Translations under genes and position numbers: made by a program
Shown: piece by piece, positions 26,825 to 36,033 of the stretch
How the letters are laid out: every line of letters starts with the position of its first letter
How positions within the stretch are numbered: the first letter of the stretch is position 1
Source: Clostridium sp. UBA1056
GTDB lineage: Bacteria; Bacillota; Clostridia; Clostridiales; Clostridiaceae
Direction: 5' to 3'
DNA length: 64,000 bases
NCBI GenBank assembly: GCA_002316385.1
Contig: DCDL01000015.1
Span: 1-64,000, forward strand
Notes under the pieces: model-generated
What the model saw: the letters and a program-made list of their open reading frames with translations, nothing else
What the model was told of the DNA's origin: nothing
Databases searched by the model: none

Positions 26825-27280
26825 TTATACTCCTACTGCAAAGGTTAATTCACATTCACAGGCTACTACTCCATCAACTGTTGCAGTCCCTTTTCCAATG
26901 CCTACTGGTCCTTTTATCTTTATAATTTCAACCTCTAACTTTAATCGATCACCAGGTACAACTTTTCTTCTAAATCTAGCATTTTTTATTCCACCGAAGT
27001 AAGCTATCTTTCCTCTAAACTTTTCATCATACAGTAACGCGATGGCACCAACTTGAGCAAGAGCTTCTACTATTATTACTCCAGGTAATACCGGTTCTTG
27101 AGGAAAATGACCTTGAAAAAAGTATTCATTCATAGTTATGTTCTTATATCCAACTGCATTTTTCATTGGCTCTAAGCTTTCTATTTGATCTACAAATAAA
27201 AATGGATATCTGTGAGGTATTATTTCTTGTATTTCTTTTATATTAAGTTTTATCGGCTTCTCTTCTACTGTGTCTAACAT
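26825..27280 (-). CDS. fabZ: 3-hydroxyacyl-ACP dehydratase
   Basis: A 151-residue hot-dog-fold enzyme that dehydrates 3-hydroxyacyl-ACP to trans-2-enoyl-ACP. The catalytic His58 (FFQGHFP) and Glu72 (VIIVEALAQ) are in place, with IPHRYPFLFVD before them. There is no FabA or FabN isomerase in the cluster. In FabK/FabZ organisms unsaturated fatty acids need FabM, FabN or another route, which must be elsewhere. AGGAGGTAG precedes the ATG. It lies between accB and accC. Confidence 0.94.
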   Translation of the reverse strand: MLDTVEEKPIKLNIKEIQEIIPHRYPFLFVDQIESLEPMKNAVGYKNITMNEYFFQGHFPQEPVLPGVIIVEALAQVGAIALLYDEKFRGKIAYFGGIKNARFRRKVVPGDRLKLEVEIIKIKGPVGIGKGTATVDGVVACECELTFAVGV

Positions 27281-27310
27281 TATTATACTACCTCCTAATT
27301 ATTCTCTATC

Positions 27311-27835
27311 TTAAAGTTTTATAGCCATTATAGGCTGACCAAATTCTACTACATCTCCATTGTTAACGAATATTTTAGCTACAGTTCCTTCAACTTCACA
27401 TTCAATTTCGTTCATTAATTTCATAGCTTCAATTATGCAAAGAATAGATTCATTTGATACTAAATCTCCTATTTTTACATAAGAATCTCCGTTTTCTGTT
27501 GGTGAAGAATAAAATGTACCTACCATAGGTGATTTAACTATAAAGCATCCTTCTAATGAATTCTCTTCCCTATCTATTTCTTCCGTAATTATTTCTTCAT
27601 TCTTTGTATTCATTACTAAAGTTGAATCTACCTTACTATGATTAACAACTTCACTATCACACTTATCTACCATAATCGGTTTACTCAATACTCTAGTATC
27701 TTCAGTGTAAATAACTTTACTAGAATCATTTTTGCTCATTCTTATTCTAAGACCAGCTTCTTCTAACTCTAACTCCTTAAGTTCGGAATCATTTATTAAT
27801 TTAATAAGCCTTTCAATTGCTTCATAGTTCATCAT
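27311..27835 (-). CDS. accB: Biotin carboxyl carrier protein of acetyl-CoA carboxylase
   Basis: A 174-residue carrier. A helical N-terminal segment (1-36) is followed by a flexible acidic linker (about 37-95) and a biotinyl domain with the attachment site EAMKLM, Lys139. Two ATGs in tandem follow GGAGGAATAA; the first directly follows the fabF stop codon, implying translational coupling. The linker lacks the Pro/Ala richness seen in other species, which is normal for AT-rich clostridia. Confidence 0.93.
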   Translation of the reverse strand: MMNYEAIERLIKLINDSELKELELEEAGLRIRMSKNDSSKVIYTEDTRVLSKPIMVDKCDSEVVNHSKVDSTLVMNTKNEEIITEEIDREENSLEGCFIVKSPMVGTFYSSPTENGDSYVKIGDLVSNESILCIIEAMKLMNEIECEVEGTVAKIFVNNGDVVEFGQPIMAIKL

Positions 27836-29074
27836 TTATTCCTCCCATTTCTTAAATAAAAGTGTGGCATTATGGCCACCAAAACCTAAAGAATTAGATA
27901 AAGCATATTTAAGCTCAGCCTTTCTTCCCGCATTAGGAACATAATCCAAGTCGCACTCTTCATCCTTCTCTTCAAGACCAATGGTAGCTGGAATAAACCC
28001 ATCCTCTAAAGCCTTTATACATACAATAGCCTCTACAGCACCTGCTGCTCCTAATAAATGTCCTGTCATTGACTTAGTAGAGCTAACTGGAATCTTATAA
28101 GCTTCCTCCTTAAATAAACTTTTTATGGCTACAGTTTCAAATTTGTCATTATATGGTGTACTAGTTCCGTGAGCATTAATATATGATATATCTTCTAATT
28201 TTATGTTTCCTTCTTCAATTGCAAGTTTCATAGCTCTTGATGCCCCTTCCCCATCAGCACTAGGTTGGGTTATATGGTATGCATCACAAGTAGCTCCGTA
28301 TCCAACAATTTCACCATATATTCTAGCTCCTCTTGATTTTGCATGTTCAAGTTCTTCTAAAATTAAAACTCCTGCTCCCTCACCCATTACGAATCCACTT
28401 CTATTTTTATCAAAAGGAATAGATGCTTTTTGGGGATCTTCACTCTTGCTTAATGCTGTTAATGCAGTAAATCCAGCTAGACCAACTGAAGTTATAGATG
28501 CTTCTGTTCCACCTGCAATCATTACTTCTGCCCTATTTGCCTTTATCATCTCAAATGCTTCACCTATACTATTAGTTCCTGTAGCACAAGCTGTAACAAC
28601 AGATAAGCATGGTCCCTTAGCTCCATATTTTATAGCAACATTTCCTCCTGCCATATTCTCTATCATCATAGGAATTAAGAATGGTGATACCTTAGTTGTA
28701 TCTCTTTCTAACATCCTTTTATATTCATTTTCTAAAGTCTCAAGTCCACCTATTCCTGAACTAATTAGCACACCTAATCTATATTTATCTATATTGTCTA
28801 AATCTAATTTTGAGGCTTTTACTGCCTCCTCTGCTGCAACCATAGCAAGTTGGCAGTATCTATCCATTCTCTTACTTTCTTTTCTATCAATAGTTTCAGT
28901 AGGATCAAAATCTTTAACCTCTGCTGCTATTTTAACTTTGAACTTTTCTACGTCCATAGATTTAATATAATCTATACCACATTTACTATCCTTAACCCCA
29001 TTCCAAAAGCTATCAACATCATTACCTATAGGAGTAATTGCTCCCATTCCCGTAACTACTACTCTTCTGCTCAC
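27836..29074 (-). CDS. fabF: Beta-ketoacyl-ACP synthase II
   Basis: A 412-residue condensing enzyme that elongates acyl-ACP with malonyl-ACP. The Cys-His-His triad is complete: Cys163 (VTACATGTNSIG), His302 (NAHGTSTPYND) and His339 (TGHLLGAAG). The start is GTG at 29074 with AAGGAGG upstream. It is the only FabB/F-type enzyme in the cluster. Its stop codon abuts the accB start. Confidence 0.95.
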   Translation of the reverse strand: MSRRVVVTGMGAITPIGNDVDSFWNGVKDSKCGIDYIKSMDVEKFKVKIAAEVKDFDPTETIDRKESKRMDRYCQLAMVAAEEAVKASKLDLDNIDKYRLGVLISSGIGGLETLENEYKRMLERDTTKVSPFLIPMMIENMAGGNVAIKYGAKGPCLSVVTACATGTNSIGEAFEMIKANRAEVMIAGGTEASITSVGLAGFTALTALSKSEDPQKASIPFDKNRSGFVMGEGAGVLILEELEHAKSRGARIYGEIVGYGATCDAYHITQPSADGEGASRAMKLAIEEGNIKLEDISYINAHGTSTPYNDKFETVAIKSLFKEEAYKIPVSSTKSMTGHLLGAAGAVEAIVCIKALEDGFIPATIGLEEKDEECDLDYVPNAGRKAELKYALSNSLGFGGHNATLLFKKWEE

Positions 29075-29096
29075 CTTATATATCCTCCTTCAATAA

Positions 29097-29837
29097 CTAC
29101 ATTACCATTCCGCCATCTACATTTATAACTTGACCTGTTATATAATCTCCACCTTCTGAAGCAAGAAAGGCTACAGTTTTTGCTATATCTTCTACGGCTC
29201 CAAATCTACCTAAAGGAATTAACCCTAACATACCTTCCCTTACCTTTTCACTTAATACATCTGTCATATCACTTTTTATAAATCCTGGTGCTATAGCATT
29301 TACAGTTATACCTCTAGTCCCTACTTCTTTAGCTATAGATTTAGTAAGTCCTATAACCCCTGCTTTAGATGCTGCATAATTTGCCTGGCCTGCATTTCCT
29401 ACAACTCCTACTACGGATGAAATATTTATAATTTTTCCGCTTCTTTGTTTAAGCATATAAGATACCGCACTCTTACAGGTATTAAATACTCCCTTAAGAT
29501 TTATATCCAAAACCTTATCAAATTGTTCCTCTTTCATCCTCATAATTAATCCATCTTTTGTTATTCCAGCATTATTAATTAATACATCTATAGTTCCAAG
29601 GGCTTTTACTGCTTCGTCTATTAACTTTTTTCCTTCCTCGAAACTACTTACATCTCCTTTTACTAAAATAGCATTCCCTCCAAGGCCTTTTATTTCCTCG
29701 GCAACTTTTTTAGCTTCTATGTCACTACTAACATAATTTATAACCACATTGGCTCTATTTTTTCCAAATTCTAAAGCTATGGCCTTTCCTATTCCTCTAC
29801 TACCTCCAGTAACTACCACATTCTTTCCTTTAAACAT
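29097..29837 (-). CDS. fabG: 3-oxoacyl-ACP reductase
   Basis: A 246-residue short-chain dehydrogenase/reductase. It has the NADP-binding motif TGGSRGIGKAIA (residues 11-22), NNAGIT, catalytic Ser-Tyr-Lys (NISSVVG, then YAASKAG) and C-terminal ITGQVINVDGGMVM. It reduces 3-oxoacyl-ACP with NADPH. It lies between fabD (14 bases) and fabF. GAGAGGATATAAAA precedes the ATG. Confidence 0.95.
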   Translation of the reverse strand: MFKGKNVVVTGGSRGIGKAIALEFGKNRANVVINYVSSDIEAKKVAEEIKGLGGNAILVKGDVSSFEEGKKLIDEAVKALGTIDVLINNAGITKDGLIMRMKEEQFDKVLDINLKGVFNTCKSAVSYMLKQRSGKIINISSVVGVVGNAGQANYAASKAGVIGLTKSIAKEVGTRGITVNAIAPGFIKSDMTDVLSEKVREGMLGLIPLGRFGAVEDIAKTVAFLASEGGDYITGQVINVDGGMVM

Positions 29838-29851
29838 TTTTATATCCTCTC

Positions 29852-30796
29852 CTATACACTAGCTTCTTTTAAGTACTTTAATGTACTATAAACTGATTCT
29901 TTATCCTCAACGTTTAATACTTTTACTTCTTTATTTATTTTCTTTACAAAACCACTAAGGGCTTTTCCTGGTCCAACCTCTATGAAGGTATTAATGCCCA
30001 TATTTATCATATTTTCTATGGTCTTTTGCCACTGAACTGAAGACTTAACTTGGGCTTCTAGTAAACATCTTAGTTTCATCACGTTTGATAAAATTTCTCC
30101 TGTAACATTAGGTATTACATCTATATTACTTTCTTTAAAAGCTACAAACTCTAATACATTTCCTAGCTTTTTAGATGCGTTTTTCATTAACTCTGTATGA
30201 AACCCTCCACTTACTGATAATTTAACAATTTTCTTAACACCCTTGGTTTTCAAAATTCTCATAGCCTCTTCAACTAAAGAATCCTCTCCAGAAATTACAA
30301 CTTGAGAACTACAATTATAATTTGCTATACCAATTATCCCTTTGACACTAAGTTTCTTACATACGTCTTCTATATCTTCTATTTTTCCACCAATTACAGC
30401 TGCCATGGAACCATTAGTAGTATCACTATCTTCCTTCATAAAGATTCCTCTTTCTCTTACTACTTTTAAGCCCTGTTCAAAATTCATAATACCACTTGAA
30501 ATTAGAGCAGAATATTCTCCAAGACTTAACCCTGCAACAATTTTGACATTTATTCCATATGACTTTAAAATTTCAAATAATGCTATTGAAAGTGTTACTA
30601 TAGCAACCTGATTGTTTTCAGTAGAAGTTAATTCTTCTATTGGACCATTAAAGCAAAGGTTTGCTATATCTTTATTTAAGATTTTGTTAGCTTTTTCAAA
30701 TACTTCCTTAGCCACTAAAAATTCTTCATATATTTCCTTTCCCATACCTACATATTGACTGCCTTGGCCTGGGAAAATAAATGCTATATTTTTCAT
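29852..30796 (-). CDS. fabD: Malonyl-CoA:ACP transacylase
   Basis: A 314-residue acyltransferase that loads malonyl groups onto ACP. It has the opening FIFPGQGSQYVGMGKE, nucleophile Ser91 in GLSLGEYSALI, the substrate Arg in VRERGIFM and the catalytic His in SGGFHTELM. The gene order fabK-fabD-fabG-fabF is the usual one for Firmicutes with FabK. GAGAGG precedes the ATG. Confidence 0.94.
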   Translation of the reverse strand: MKNIAFIFPGQGSQYVGMGKEIYEEFLVAKEVFEKANKILNKDIANLCFNGPIEELTSTENNQVAIVTLSIALFEILKSYGINVKIVAGLSLGEYSALISSGIMNFEQGLKVVRERGIFMKEDSDTTNGSMAAVIGGKIEDIEDVCKKLSVKGIIGIANYNCSSQVVISGEDSLVEEAMRILKTKGVKKIVKLSVSGGFHTELMKNASKKLGNVLEFVAFKESNIDVIPNVTGEILSNVMKLRCLLEAQVKSSVQWQKTIENMINMGINTFIEVGPGKALSGFVKKINKEVKVLNVEDKESVYSTLKYLKEASV

Positions 30797-30811
30797 AATT
30801 ACCTCTCAAGA

Positions 30812-31753
30812 TTAAAACTTATTTATCATAGATTTAAGTAATTTTTCAGTACCTTCTATAAAATCTTTAATTATATCTTCACAACTTTCTTGTTTTTTTA
30901 TTAATCCTGCAATTTGACCTGCCATTACAGAACCATTATCTATATCCCCTTCTATAACAGCTTTTCTAAGTCCTCCAACACCTAATTTTTCTAATTCTTC
31001 AGGTGATGTACCTGCCTTTTCAAGCTTTGAATATTCCCTAGACAATCTATTTCTAAGAACTCTTACAGGATGCCCAGTACTTCTACCTGTAACTATAGAA
31101 TCTATATCCTTTGATTCTATTACCTTCTTTTTGTAATTTTCATGGATATTACATTCATTAGCTGTAAGAAATCTAGTACCAACTTGAAATCCATTAGCCC
31201 CTAATGCTAATGTAGCTAACATTCCTCTTGAATCTCCTATACCACCTGCAGCTATAACTGGTATATTTACAGCGTCAACTACCTGAGGAAGCAGTGCCAT
31301 AGTTGTAAGTTCACCTATGTGTCCACCTGCTTCACAACCTTCTGCAATTACCATATCTGCTCCACTTCTCTCCATTCTCTTTGCAAGTCCTGTGGATGCT
31401 ACTACCGGAATAACCACAATATTATGATTTTTCCACATATCCATATATTTTCCTGGGTTTCCTGCACCCGTTGTAACAACTTTTACACCTTCTTCACAAA
31501 CAATCTTAGCAACCTCATCTGCATTGCCACTAAGTAACATTATGTTTACTCCAAAAGGTTTATCTGTTAACTCTTTAGCTCTTCTTATTTCTAATCTAAT
31601 ATTTTCTGGGGAGTTATTTCCTGCAGCTATAATTCCAAGTCCTCCTGCATTTGATACGCTACTTGCTAATGTACTATCTGCAATCCATGCCATAGCTCCT
31701 TGAATTATAGGATACTGTATTCCTAAAGCTTCACATATATCTGATTTAAACAT
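30812..31753 (-). CDS. fabK: Enoyl-ACP reductase II (FMN-dependent)
   Basis: A 313-residue TIM-barrel flavoprotein of the nitronate monooxygenase/FabK family. It has the opening GIQYPIIQGAMAWIADSTLASSVSNAGGLG in spirit, the phosphate-binding PVIAAGGIGD and GANGFQVGTRFL, and EAGGHIGE near residue 144. It catalyses the last step of each elongation round with NAD(P)H. FabK replaces FabI, so no FabI homologue is expected here, and triclosan insensitivity would follow from known FabK biology. TAGGAGG precedes the ATG. Confidence 0.93.
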   Translation of the reverse strand: MFKSDICEALGIQYPIIQGAMAWIADSTLASSVSNAGGLGIIAAGNNSPENIRLEIRRAKELTDKPFGVNIMLLSGNADEVAKIVCEEGVKVVTTGAGNPGKYMDMWKNHNIVVIPVVASTGLAKRMERSGADMVIAEGCEAGGHIGELTTMALLPQVVDAVNIPVIAAGGIGDSRGMLATLALGANGFQVGTRFLTANECNIHENYKKKVIESKDIDSIVTGRSTGHPVRVLRNRLSREYSKLEKAGTSPEELEKLGVGGLRKAVIEGDIDNGSVMAGQIAGLIKKQESCEDIIKDFIEGTEKLLKSMINKF

Positions 31754-31803
31754 ATATACCTCCTATGGTTAAGGTCAGATAGTTATCTATCTGACCCTTT
31801 GTT

Positions 31804-32034
31804 TTAGTTAACCTTGCTTTCTATATAGCTTGAGATATCTTGAACATTTTTTATATTCTCTATATCCTCATTTGGAATTTCAATATCAAATTCCTCTTCT
31901 AGACTCATAACAATTTCAAATATTTCTAAAGAATCTATCCCTAAATCATCCGTAAAGCTAGCATTTATATTTAATTCTTCTACCTCTATCCCTAATTCTT
32001 TTGCTATAACCTTTTTAACTCTTTCTAATACCAT
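31804..32034 (-). CDS. acpP: Acyl carrier protein
   Basis: A 76-residue acidic four-helix carrier. The 4'-phosphopantetheine attachment Ser35 lies in DDLGIDSLEIFE. It carries intermediates between the enzymes of the same operon. AGGAGG precedes the ATG. It lies between fabH (21 bases) and fabK (50 bases). Confidence 0.95.
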   Translation of the reverse strand: MVLERVKKVIAKELGIEVEELNINASFTDDLGIDSLEIFEIVMSLEEEFDIEIPNEDIENIKNVQDISSYIESKVN

Positions 32035-32055
32035 TTTTATTCCTCCTATATCCTT

Positions 32056-33033
32056 TTAATTATTATTCCACTTCAATAGCGCACTACCATAGGTTAGTCC
32101 ACCACCAAATCCTATAATTACTATGTTATTTCCTGACTTAATTTGACCATTCAGATTTGCTTCATCTAAAGCTATTGGAATACTTGCACTGGACGTATTC
32201 CCCTTTTTATCTAAATTAATTATGAATTTAGATAAAGGTATATCCACTTTCTTGCTAAAACTATCTATCATTCTTATATTGGCTTGATGTGGAAGTATAA
32301 AATCTATCTCTTCCTTTTCTATATTTCCTTCTTTAAGAATTCTATTAAATTCGTCTTCCATAACCTTAACAGCAAATTTATAAATATCTCTTCCATTCAT
32401 TTTAATCTTGTTATCTTTTATGCCTTCCTTAGCATAAGGATTCGAAATAGGAAGTATACCACAGGTAAGAGCTTCCCCTTTAGAACCTACGCTTTTACAG
32501 TTAATATAGCTTATATGTTCTTTAGAATCTTTTCCTAAAACTACAGCTCCTGCGCCATCACCAAATAATACGCAAGTATTTCTATCTTCCCAATCTACAA
32601 TCTTTGATAATACCTCTGCTCCAATTACCAAAGCCTTTGTAGCCCTACCTGTCTCTATATATACCTTAGCTATATCTAAAGCAAATATAAATCCACTGCA
32701 TGCGGCATTTATATCAAAAGCCATAGCATTTATGGCACCTATTTCCTTTTGCACATTACATGCAACTGACGGTACTAAACTATCAGGAGTAACTGTAGCC
32801 ACTAAAATCAAATCAATTTCCTTACCATCTATATTGCTATTTTCTAAGGCTTTTGTAGCTGCTTTAATTGCTAATTCTGAGGTATCTTCATTAGAAGATA
32901 TCCTTCTTTCAGCTATTCCAGTTCTCTCTCTAATCCAGCTATCTGAAGTATCTACAATACTCTCTATATCTTTGTTATAAACTATATTAGATGGTGTATA
33001 AGAACCTGTTCCTAGTATTCTTGAACCAATCAC
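32056..33033 (-). CDS. fabH: Beta-ketoacyl-ACP synthase III
   Basis: A 325-residue initiating condensing enzyme that joins acetyl- or branched acyl-CoA with malonyl-ACP. The triad is Cys112 (NAACSGFIFAL), His249 (LPHQANIRMI) and Asn279 (KKGNTSSAS). The start is GTG at 33033 with AAGGAG 7 bases before, located at the end of fabT. It is the first enzyme of the operon after the regulator. Confidence 0.95.
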   Translation of the reverse strand: MIGSRILGTGSYTPSNIVYNKDIESIVDTSDSWIRERTGIAERRISSNEDTSELAIKAATKALENSNIDGKEIDLILVATVTPDSLVPSVACNVQKEIGAINAMAFDINAACSGFIFALDIAKVYIETGRATKALVIGAEVLSKIVDWEDRNTCVLFGDGAGAVVLGKDSKEHISYINCKSVGSKGEALTCGILPISNPYAKEGIKDNKIKMNGRDIYKFAVKVMEDEFNRILKEGNIEKEEIDFILPHQANIRMIDSFSKKVDIPLSKFIINLDKKGNTSSASIPIALDEANLNGQIKSGNNIVIIGFGGGLTYGSALLKWNNN

Positions 33034-33045
33034 AATTTTTCTCCT

Positions 33046-33510
33046 TTACTTATTCTTAAGATTATATTTTGATTTAAAGAATTTATTTACTTTCTCCAAA
33101 GATCCGATTAATACTTCTTCCTCTTCATCTGTTAATCCATTTATAGTTTCATTAATCATATCTTGATGGAACCTTTCATGAACTCTATAGGCTAGCTTTC
33201 CTTTTCTAGTAAGAGCTATCATTACAGATCTTCTATCTTCTTCTCCTCTTGTGCGTTCCACATACTCCTTCTTTACCAGCTTTGTTATTGCAGTAGTTAA
33301 AGTTCCTACTGTAATATTTAAATCATTCGCTACTTCTGTCATAGTTCTTGGCTTATACATTCCTATAGCTTCAATGGTATGTATTTCAGTAACCGATAAA
33401 TCATTGAGTACCCCTTGTTGTAATGCTGTTTGCTCAATCTCTAAAATATCATTAAATATAGTTACTAATAATTCATTTAACACGTGTTTATTTGAATTTA
33501 AGGATTTCAT
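33046..33510 (-). CDS. fabT: MarR-family fatty-acid operon repressor (FabT-type)
   Basis: A 154-residue MarR-family winged helix-turn-helix protein. It includes MTEVANDLNITVGTLTTAITKLVKKEYVER and the wing motif RGEEDRRSVMIALTRKG. As first gene of the fab-acc operon it has the position and size of FabT, which represses fatty-acid genes when bound to acyl-ACP. The frame extends to a TTG at 33558, but that segment contains the operator-like repeats. The ATG at 33510 gives a normal FabT N-terminus, with AAGGGG 11 bases upstream. Direct autoregulation is likely from the operator position. The FabT name rests on context plus family, not on a decisive residue. Confidence 0.82.
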   Translation of the reverse strand: MKSLNSNKHVLNELLVTIFNDILEIEQTALQQGVLNDLSVTEIHTIEAIGMYKPRTMTEVANDLNITVGTLTTAITKLVKKEYVERTRGEEDRRSVMIALTRKGKLAYRVHERFHQDMINETINGLTDEEEEVLIGSLEKVNKFFKSKYNLKNK

Positions 33511-33530
33511 GCTATTTTCTACCCCTTTTG

Positions 33531-33559
33531 TTTGACTCTCAAATATTTTGATAATCAAA
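33531..33559 (-). promoter_or_regulatory. Two FabT-like operator boxes
   Basis: On the plus strand, TTTGACTCTCAAA (33531-33543) and TTTGATAATCAAA (33547-33559) are two imperfect palindromes, 16 bp centre to centre, of the form TTTGAnnnTCAAA. This is the pattern bound by FabT in streptococci. The distal box abuts the -10 hexamer of the operon promoter and both lie before the fabT ATG, so a bound repressor would block transcription start. Confidence 0.65.
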
Positions 33560-33587
33560 GTATATTACTAAAAAAAACTAAAGTCAA
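33559..33587 (-). promoter_or_regulatory. Sigma-A promoter of the fab-acc operon
   Basis: Read on the minus strand: TTGACT (33582-33587), a 17-base spacer, then TATACT (33559-33564). The spacer includes a run of eight T. It would drive fabT through accA. No other promoter of this quality is seen within the operon. Confidence 0.75.
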
Positions 33588-33654
33588 TATAAATTTTTTG
33601 CTTTTATTTTTATAAATAATCTAACTTGCTACAATTTATTTACTTTATCTTGAA

Positions 33655-33684
33655 AGTAAAGTCTAGATAAATCTAGACTTTACT
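33655..33684 (-). terminator. Hairpin terminator after M23 peptidase gene
   Basis: Arms AGTAAAGTCTAGA and TCTAGACTTTACT (33655-33667 with 33672-33684) form a 13-bp stem. The following minus-strand sequence is only moderately T-rich (TTTC). It lies just after the M23 gene. Confidence 0.55.
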
Positions 33685-33690
33685 AAGAAT

Positions 33691-34560
33691 TTAATATCCT
33701 GCTACTCCTGTGTATCTTAATGGATCTATTGGAACTCCATCTACTCTAATTTCAAAATGTAGATGTGGACCTGTACTATCTCCAGTATTTCCAACTTCCG
33801 CTACAAATTGACCTCTTAGCACTTGCTCTCCTGAAGATACATCTAGTTTGCTACAATGAGCATATACAGTCTGTAAATTATCACTATGGTCAATTATTAC
33901 TACTTTTCCGTATCCATCTGCCACTCCAGAAAAACTCACCGTTCCATCTAATGCTGCTTGTATTTTAGTTCCAGTATTTGCAGCTAAGTCAACTCCTTTA
34001 TGATAATATCCTTCTCTTTGTTCCCCAAAGGTAGCAGTTAGTATGCCTTTTATAGGCGTTGTTATTGAATTGTGTAAAAAAACCTCTCTATTGATCTCTG
34101 TATTCCCCCTACTAAGAGGCGTAAAAGCAACTTGTTCATTAGTCTTCTGTATATATCTAACATGATTTTCTTTTGTAACTGTAAAACTAACTAAACTGTC
34201 ATCATTTGTATTATTGTACCCTATTATTTTATTACAAATTTCACTTTCATTTAGAATATCTTCTTTATTACAAGTTATTTCTTCATATACTATTTCATTA
34301 TTTACAGTAACATCTTTAATCTTATCTATATTATATGTATTTATATAGATATCCCTTACTTTATTAATGGCATTATTACCTGTAGATTCGTCGGCAACTA
34401 TACCTATATCTACACTATCTGATTTCATAACTAATGCATTTACTTTTTCATCTGCTTTTACATTTTCTTTTGATTCTACCGAATTCATGGTAACCATAGT
34501 TAAAATACATAAGGCTGATACACACACTATGATCAATTCTTTTAGTATATTTTTTTTCAT
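33691..34560 (-). CDS. M23 family metallopeptidase, membrane-anchored
   Basis: A 289-residue protein with an N-terminal hydrophobic segment (about residues 8-27, MKKNILKEL before it), a poorly recognised middle region (45-160) and a C-terminal LytM/M23 domain. The zinc and catalytic motifs are intact: YHKGVDLAA (HxxxD), VYAHCSKL and GPHLHFE (HxH). It should cleave peptidoglycan cross-bridges outside the membrane. SpoIIQ-like proteins share this layout, but the usual spoIID neighbour is absent. GGGAGG precedes the ATG. It is transcribed alone, divergent from the dnaD-type gene. Confidence 0.82.
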   Translation of the reverse strand: MKKNILKELIIVCVSALCILTMVTMNSVESKENVKADEKVNALVMKSDSVDIGIVADESTGNNAINKVRDIYINTYNIDKIKDVTVNNEIVYEEITCNKEDILNESEICNKIIGYNNTNDDSLVSFTVTKENHVRYIQKTNEQVAFTPLSRGNTEINREVFLHNSITTPIKGILTATFGEQREGYYHKGVDLAANTGTKIQAALDGTVSFSGVADGYGKVVIIDHSDNLQTVYAHCSKLDVSSGEQVLRGQFVAEVGNTGDSTGPHLHFEIRVDGVPIDPLRYTGVAGY

Positions 34561-35037
34561 GGTATTACCTCCCTACTACAATGATAATATACCCCATTGT
34601 GAGTATTTTAAACATAATCTCTAAATACACAATCATATTTAGTATTAATAAAATATTAATTTTATATACTTACATCTATATATTTGTTAATTATTAAATT
34701 TTTCTTTTAATAGGTTTACTATATGTTATACTAGGGTTATAATATAATTTTTAATTGAAACTTACTCTAAAAGGTTATAAAAAATAAGTAATAAGATATA
34801 ATTTACATAGTAAATAAATAATTTATTCGACGGTTAATGACCTAATAATTCTATATCACTTTATGAGTTTATTTTTAAAATATTGGATATTTACTTTTCT
34901 TAAAGTGAGAAATAAGGATGACTACTCCCTAGATAACTCTATTTATTGGCATTATTAATATATTATAACCTTAGTTTTCAACGAAAAATTAATGTGGTAC
35001 TACTTACATTACGATAACATGGAAAGGTTGAGATTCT
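34561..35037. other. 477-bp divergent spacer
   Basis: This is the AT-rich spacer between the M23 gene (minus) and the DnaD-type gene (plus). It must hold both promoters. A plus-strand TTGAAA (34755-34760), 17 bases, TAAAAA is a weak candidate. A short hairpin around AATGT...ACATT lies 50 bases before the DnaD-type gene. I see no ORF, riboswitch signature or repeat that is shared with the rest of the window. Confidence 0.4.
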
Positions 35038-36033
35038 ATGAGTACTTTTATGTTTAAAACCAAAAATTTAGATTATACTCCTGTAAGTAATGTGTTTATA
35101 GATAACTTCATGGCAAAGGCTAGAGGTGAGTATATAAAAGTTTATTTACTTGGTCTTAAATATTGTGTTAGTGGAGAAATAGGTGTAAATTCAACTCTTA
35201 TAGCTTCTGCTCTCTCTTTATTAGAAACTGACGTAATAAATGCTTGGAATTATTGGAATGATGAAGGTGTTATACGATTAGTTCCTATAGATAATATGGG
35301 TAATTATAATATAGAGTTCTTAGAGTTAACTAAGGCTCCAGATAGCAGAAAATCCGTAAACTTATTAAAAGAACTAGATAATTCTATGGTTAAGGATATG
35401 CTACAAGATATAGAAAGATTGTTGGCACGTCCACTTTCTCCAAAGGAAATGACTACTTATCTTGGATGGCAAAAAGACTTTAACTTTTCTCCTGAACTCA
35501 TACTTTTACTTATAGAATACTGTGTGTCTAAAGGAAAGTCTGATTACAGGTATATTGAAAAAATAGCTATATCTTGGAATGATATCAATATAACTAATAT
35601 AGATGAAGCTCAAGACTATATAAAAAAACATGAGGATAAATGGATTAATATAAGAAAAATCTTAACCTATTTAGGCTTAAAAAATGGCGATATCATGAAA
35701 CCTCAAGAAGATATCTTAAATAAATGGTTAAATACCTATAACTTCTCTTTGGAAATTATATATAAAGCTTGCGACATATGTTTTGAAAGACTTAATAGGG
35801 CTGACTTTAAATATATTGATGGTATTCTAAATAGCTGGTTTAAAGATAATATTAAAACTCTTCAAGACATCGAGATAAAAGATAAGAAGAAGATTAACTT
35901 TAAACCTATTATCAGTGAAGTTTCTAATAACAGTGCAAAAAAAGGAAAAAGTAAATTTCATAGTTATGACCAAAGAAGCTATGACTTTGAGGATTTAGAA
36001 AGAAAACTTTTAGGATGGGATAATAATGACTAA
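35038..36033 (+). CDS. DnaD/DnaB_2-domain replication initiation protein
   Basis: A 331-residue protein. It has an N-terminal winged-helix-like region (ARGEYIKVYLLGLKYCVSGEIGVNSTLIA, interrupted here) and two DnaD/DnaB_2 helical domains (about 120-200 and 205-275), then a basic tail. Such proteins help open the origin and recruit the helicase loader in low-GC Gram-positives. Its stop overlaps the next gene by 8 bases; that gene is a DnaI/DnaC-type loader, which supports the role. Its cognate helicase DnaB is encoded in this window at 45369-46700. GGAAAGGTTGAG precedes the ATG. Confidence 0.85.
   Translation: MSTFMFKTKNLDYTPVSNVFIDNFMAKARGEYIKVYLLGLKYCVSGEIGVNSTLIASALSLLETDVINAWNYWNDEGVIRLVPIDNMGNYNIEFLELTKAPDSRKSVNLLKELDNSMVKDMLQDIERLLARPLSPKEMTTYLGWQKDFNFSPELILLLIEYCVSKGKSDYRYIEKIAISWNDINITNIDEAQDYIKKHEDKWINIRKILTYLGLKNGDIMKPQEDILNKWLNTYNFSLEIIYKACDICFERLNRADFKYIDGILNSWFKDNIKTLQDIEIKDKKKINFKPIISEVSNNSAKKGKSKFHSYDQRSYDFEDLERKLLGWDNND

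Noticed and set aside
28203..28970. Plus-strand open frame of 255 codons
   Set aside because: It lies antisense within fabF, whose catalytic triad and family motifs are complete. The frame has no ribosome-binding site and no recognisable domain.
33481..33490. CACGTG in the fabT gene as a fourth parS
   Set aside because: Only the central 6 bases match; the flanking TGTTT/AAACA arms are absent.
35000..35037. T-box-like GTGGTACTAC near the DnaD-type gene
   Set aside because: It lacks the T-box core GGTGGTACCACG and a specifier stem, and the downstream genes are replication genes, not amino-acid genes.
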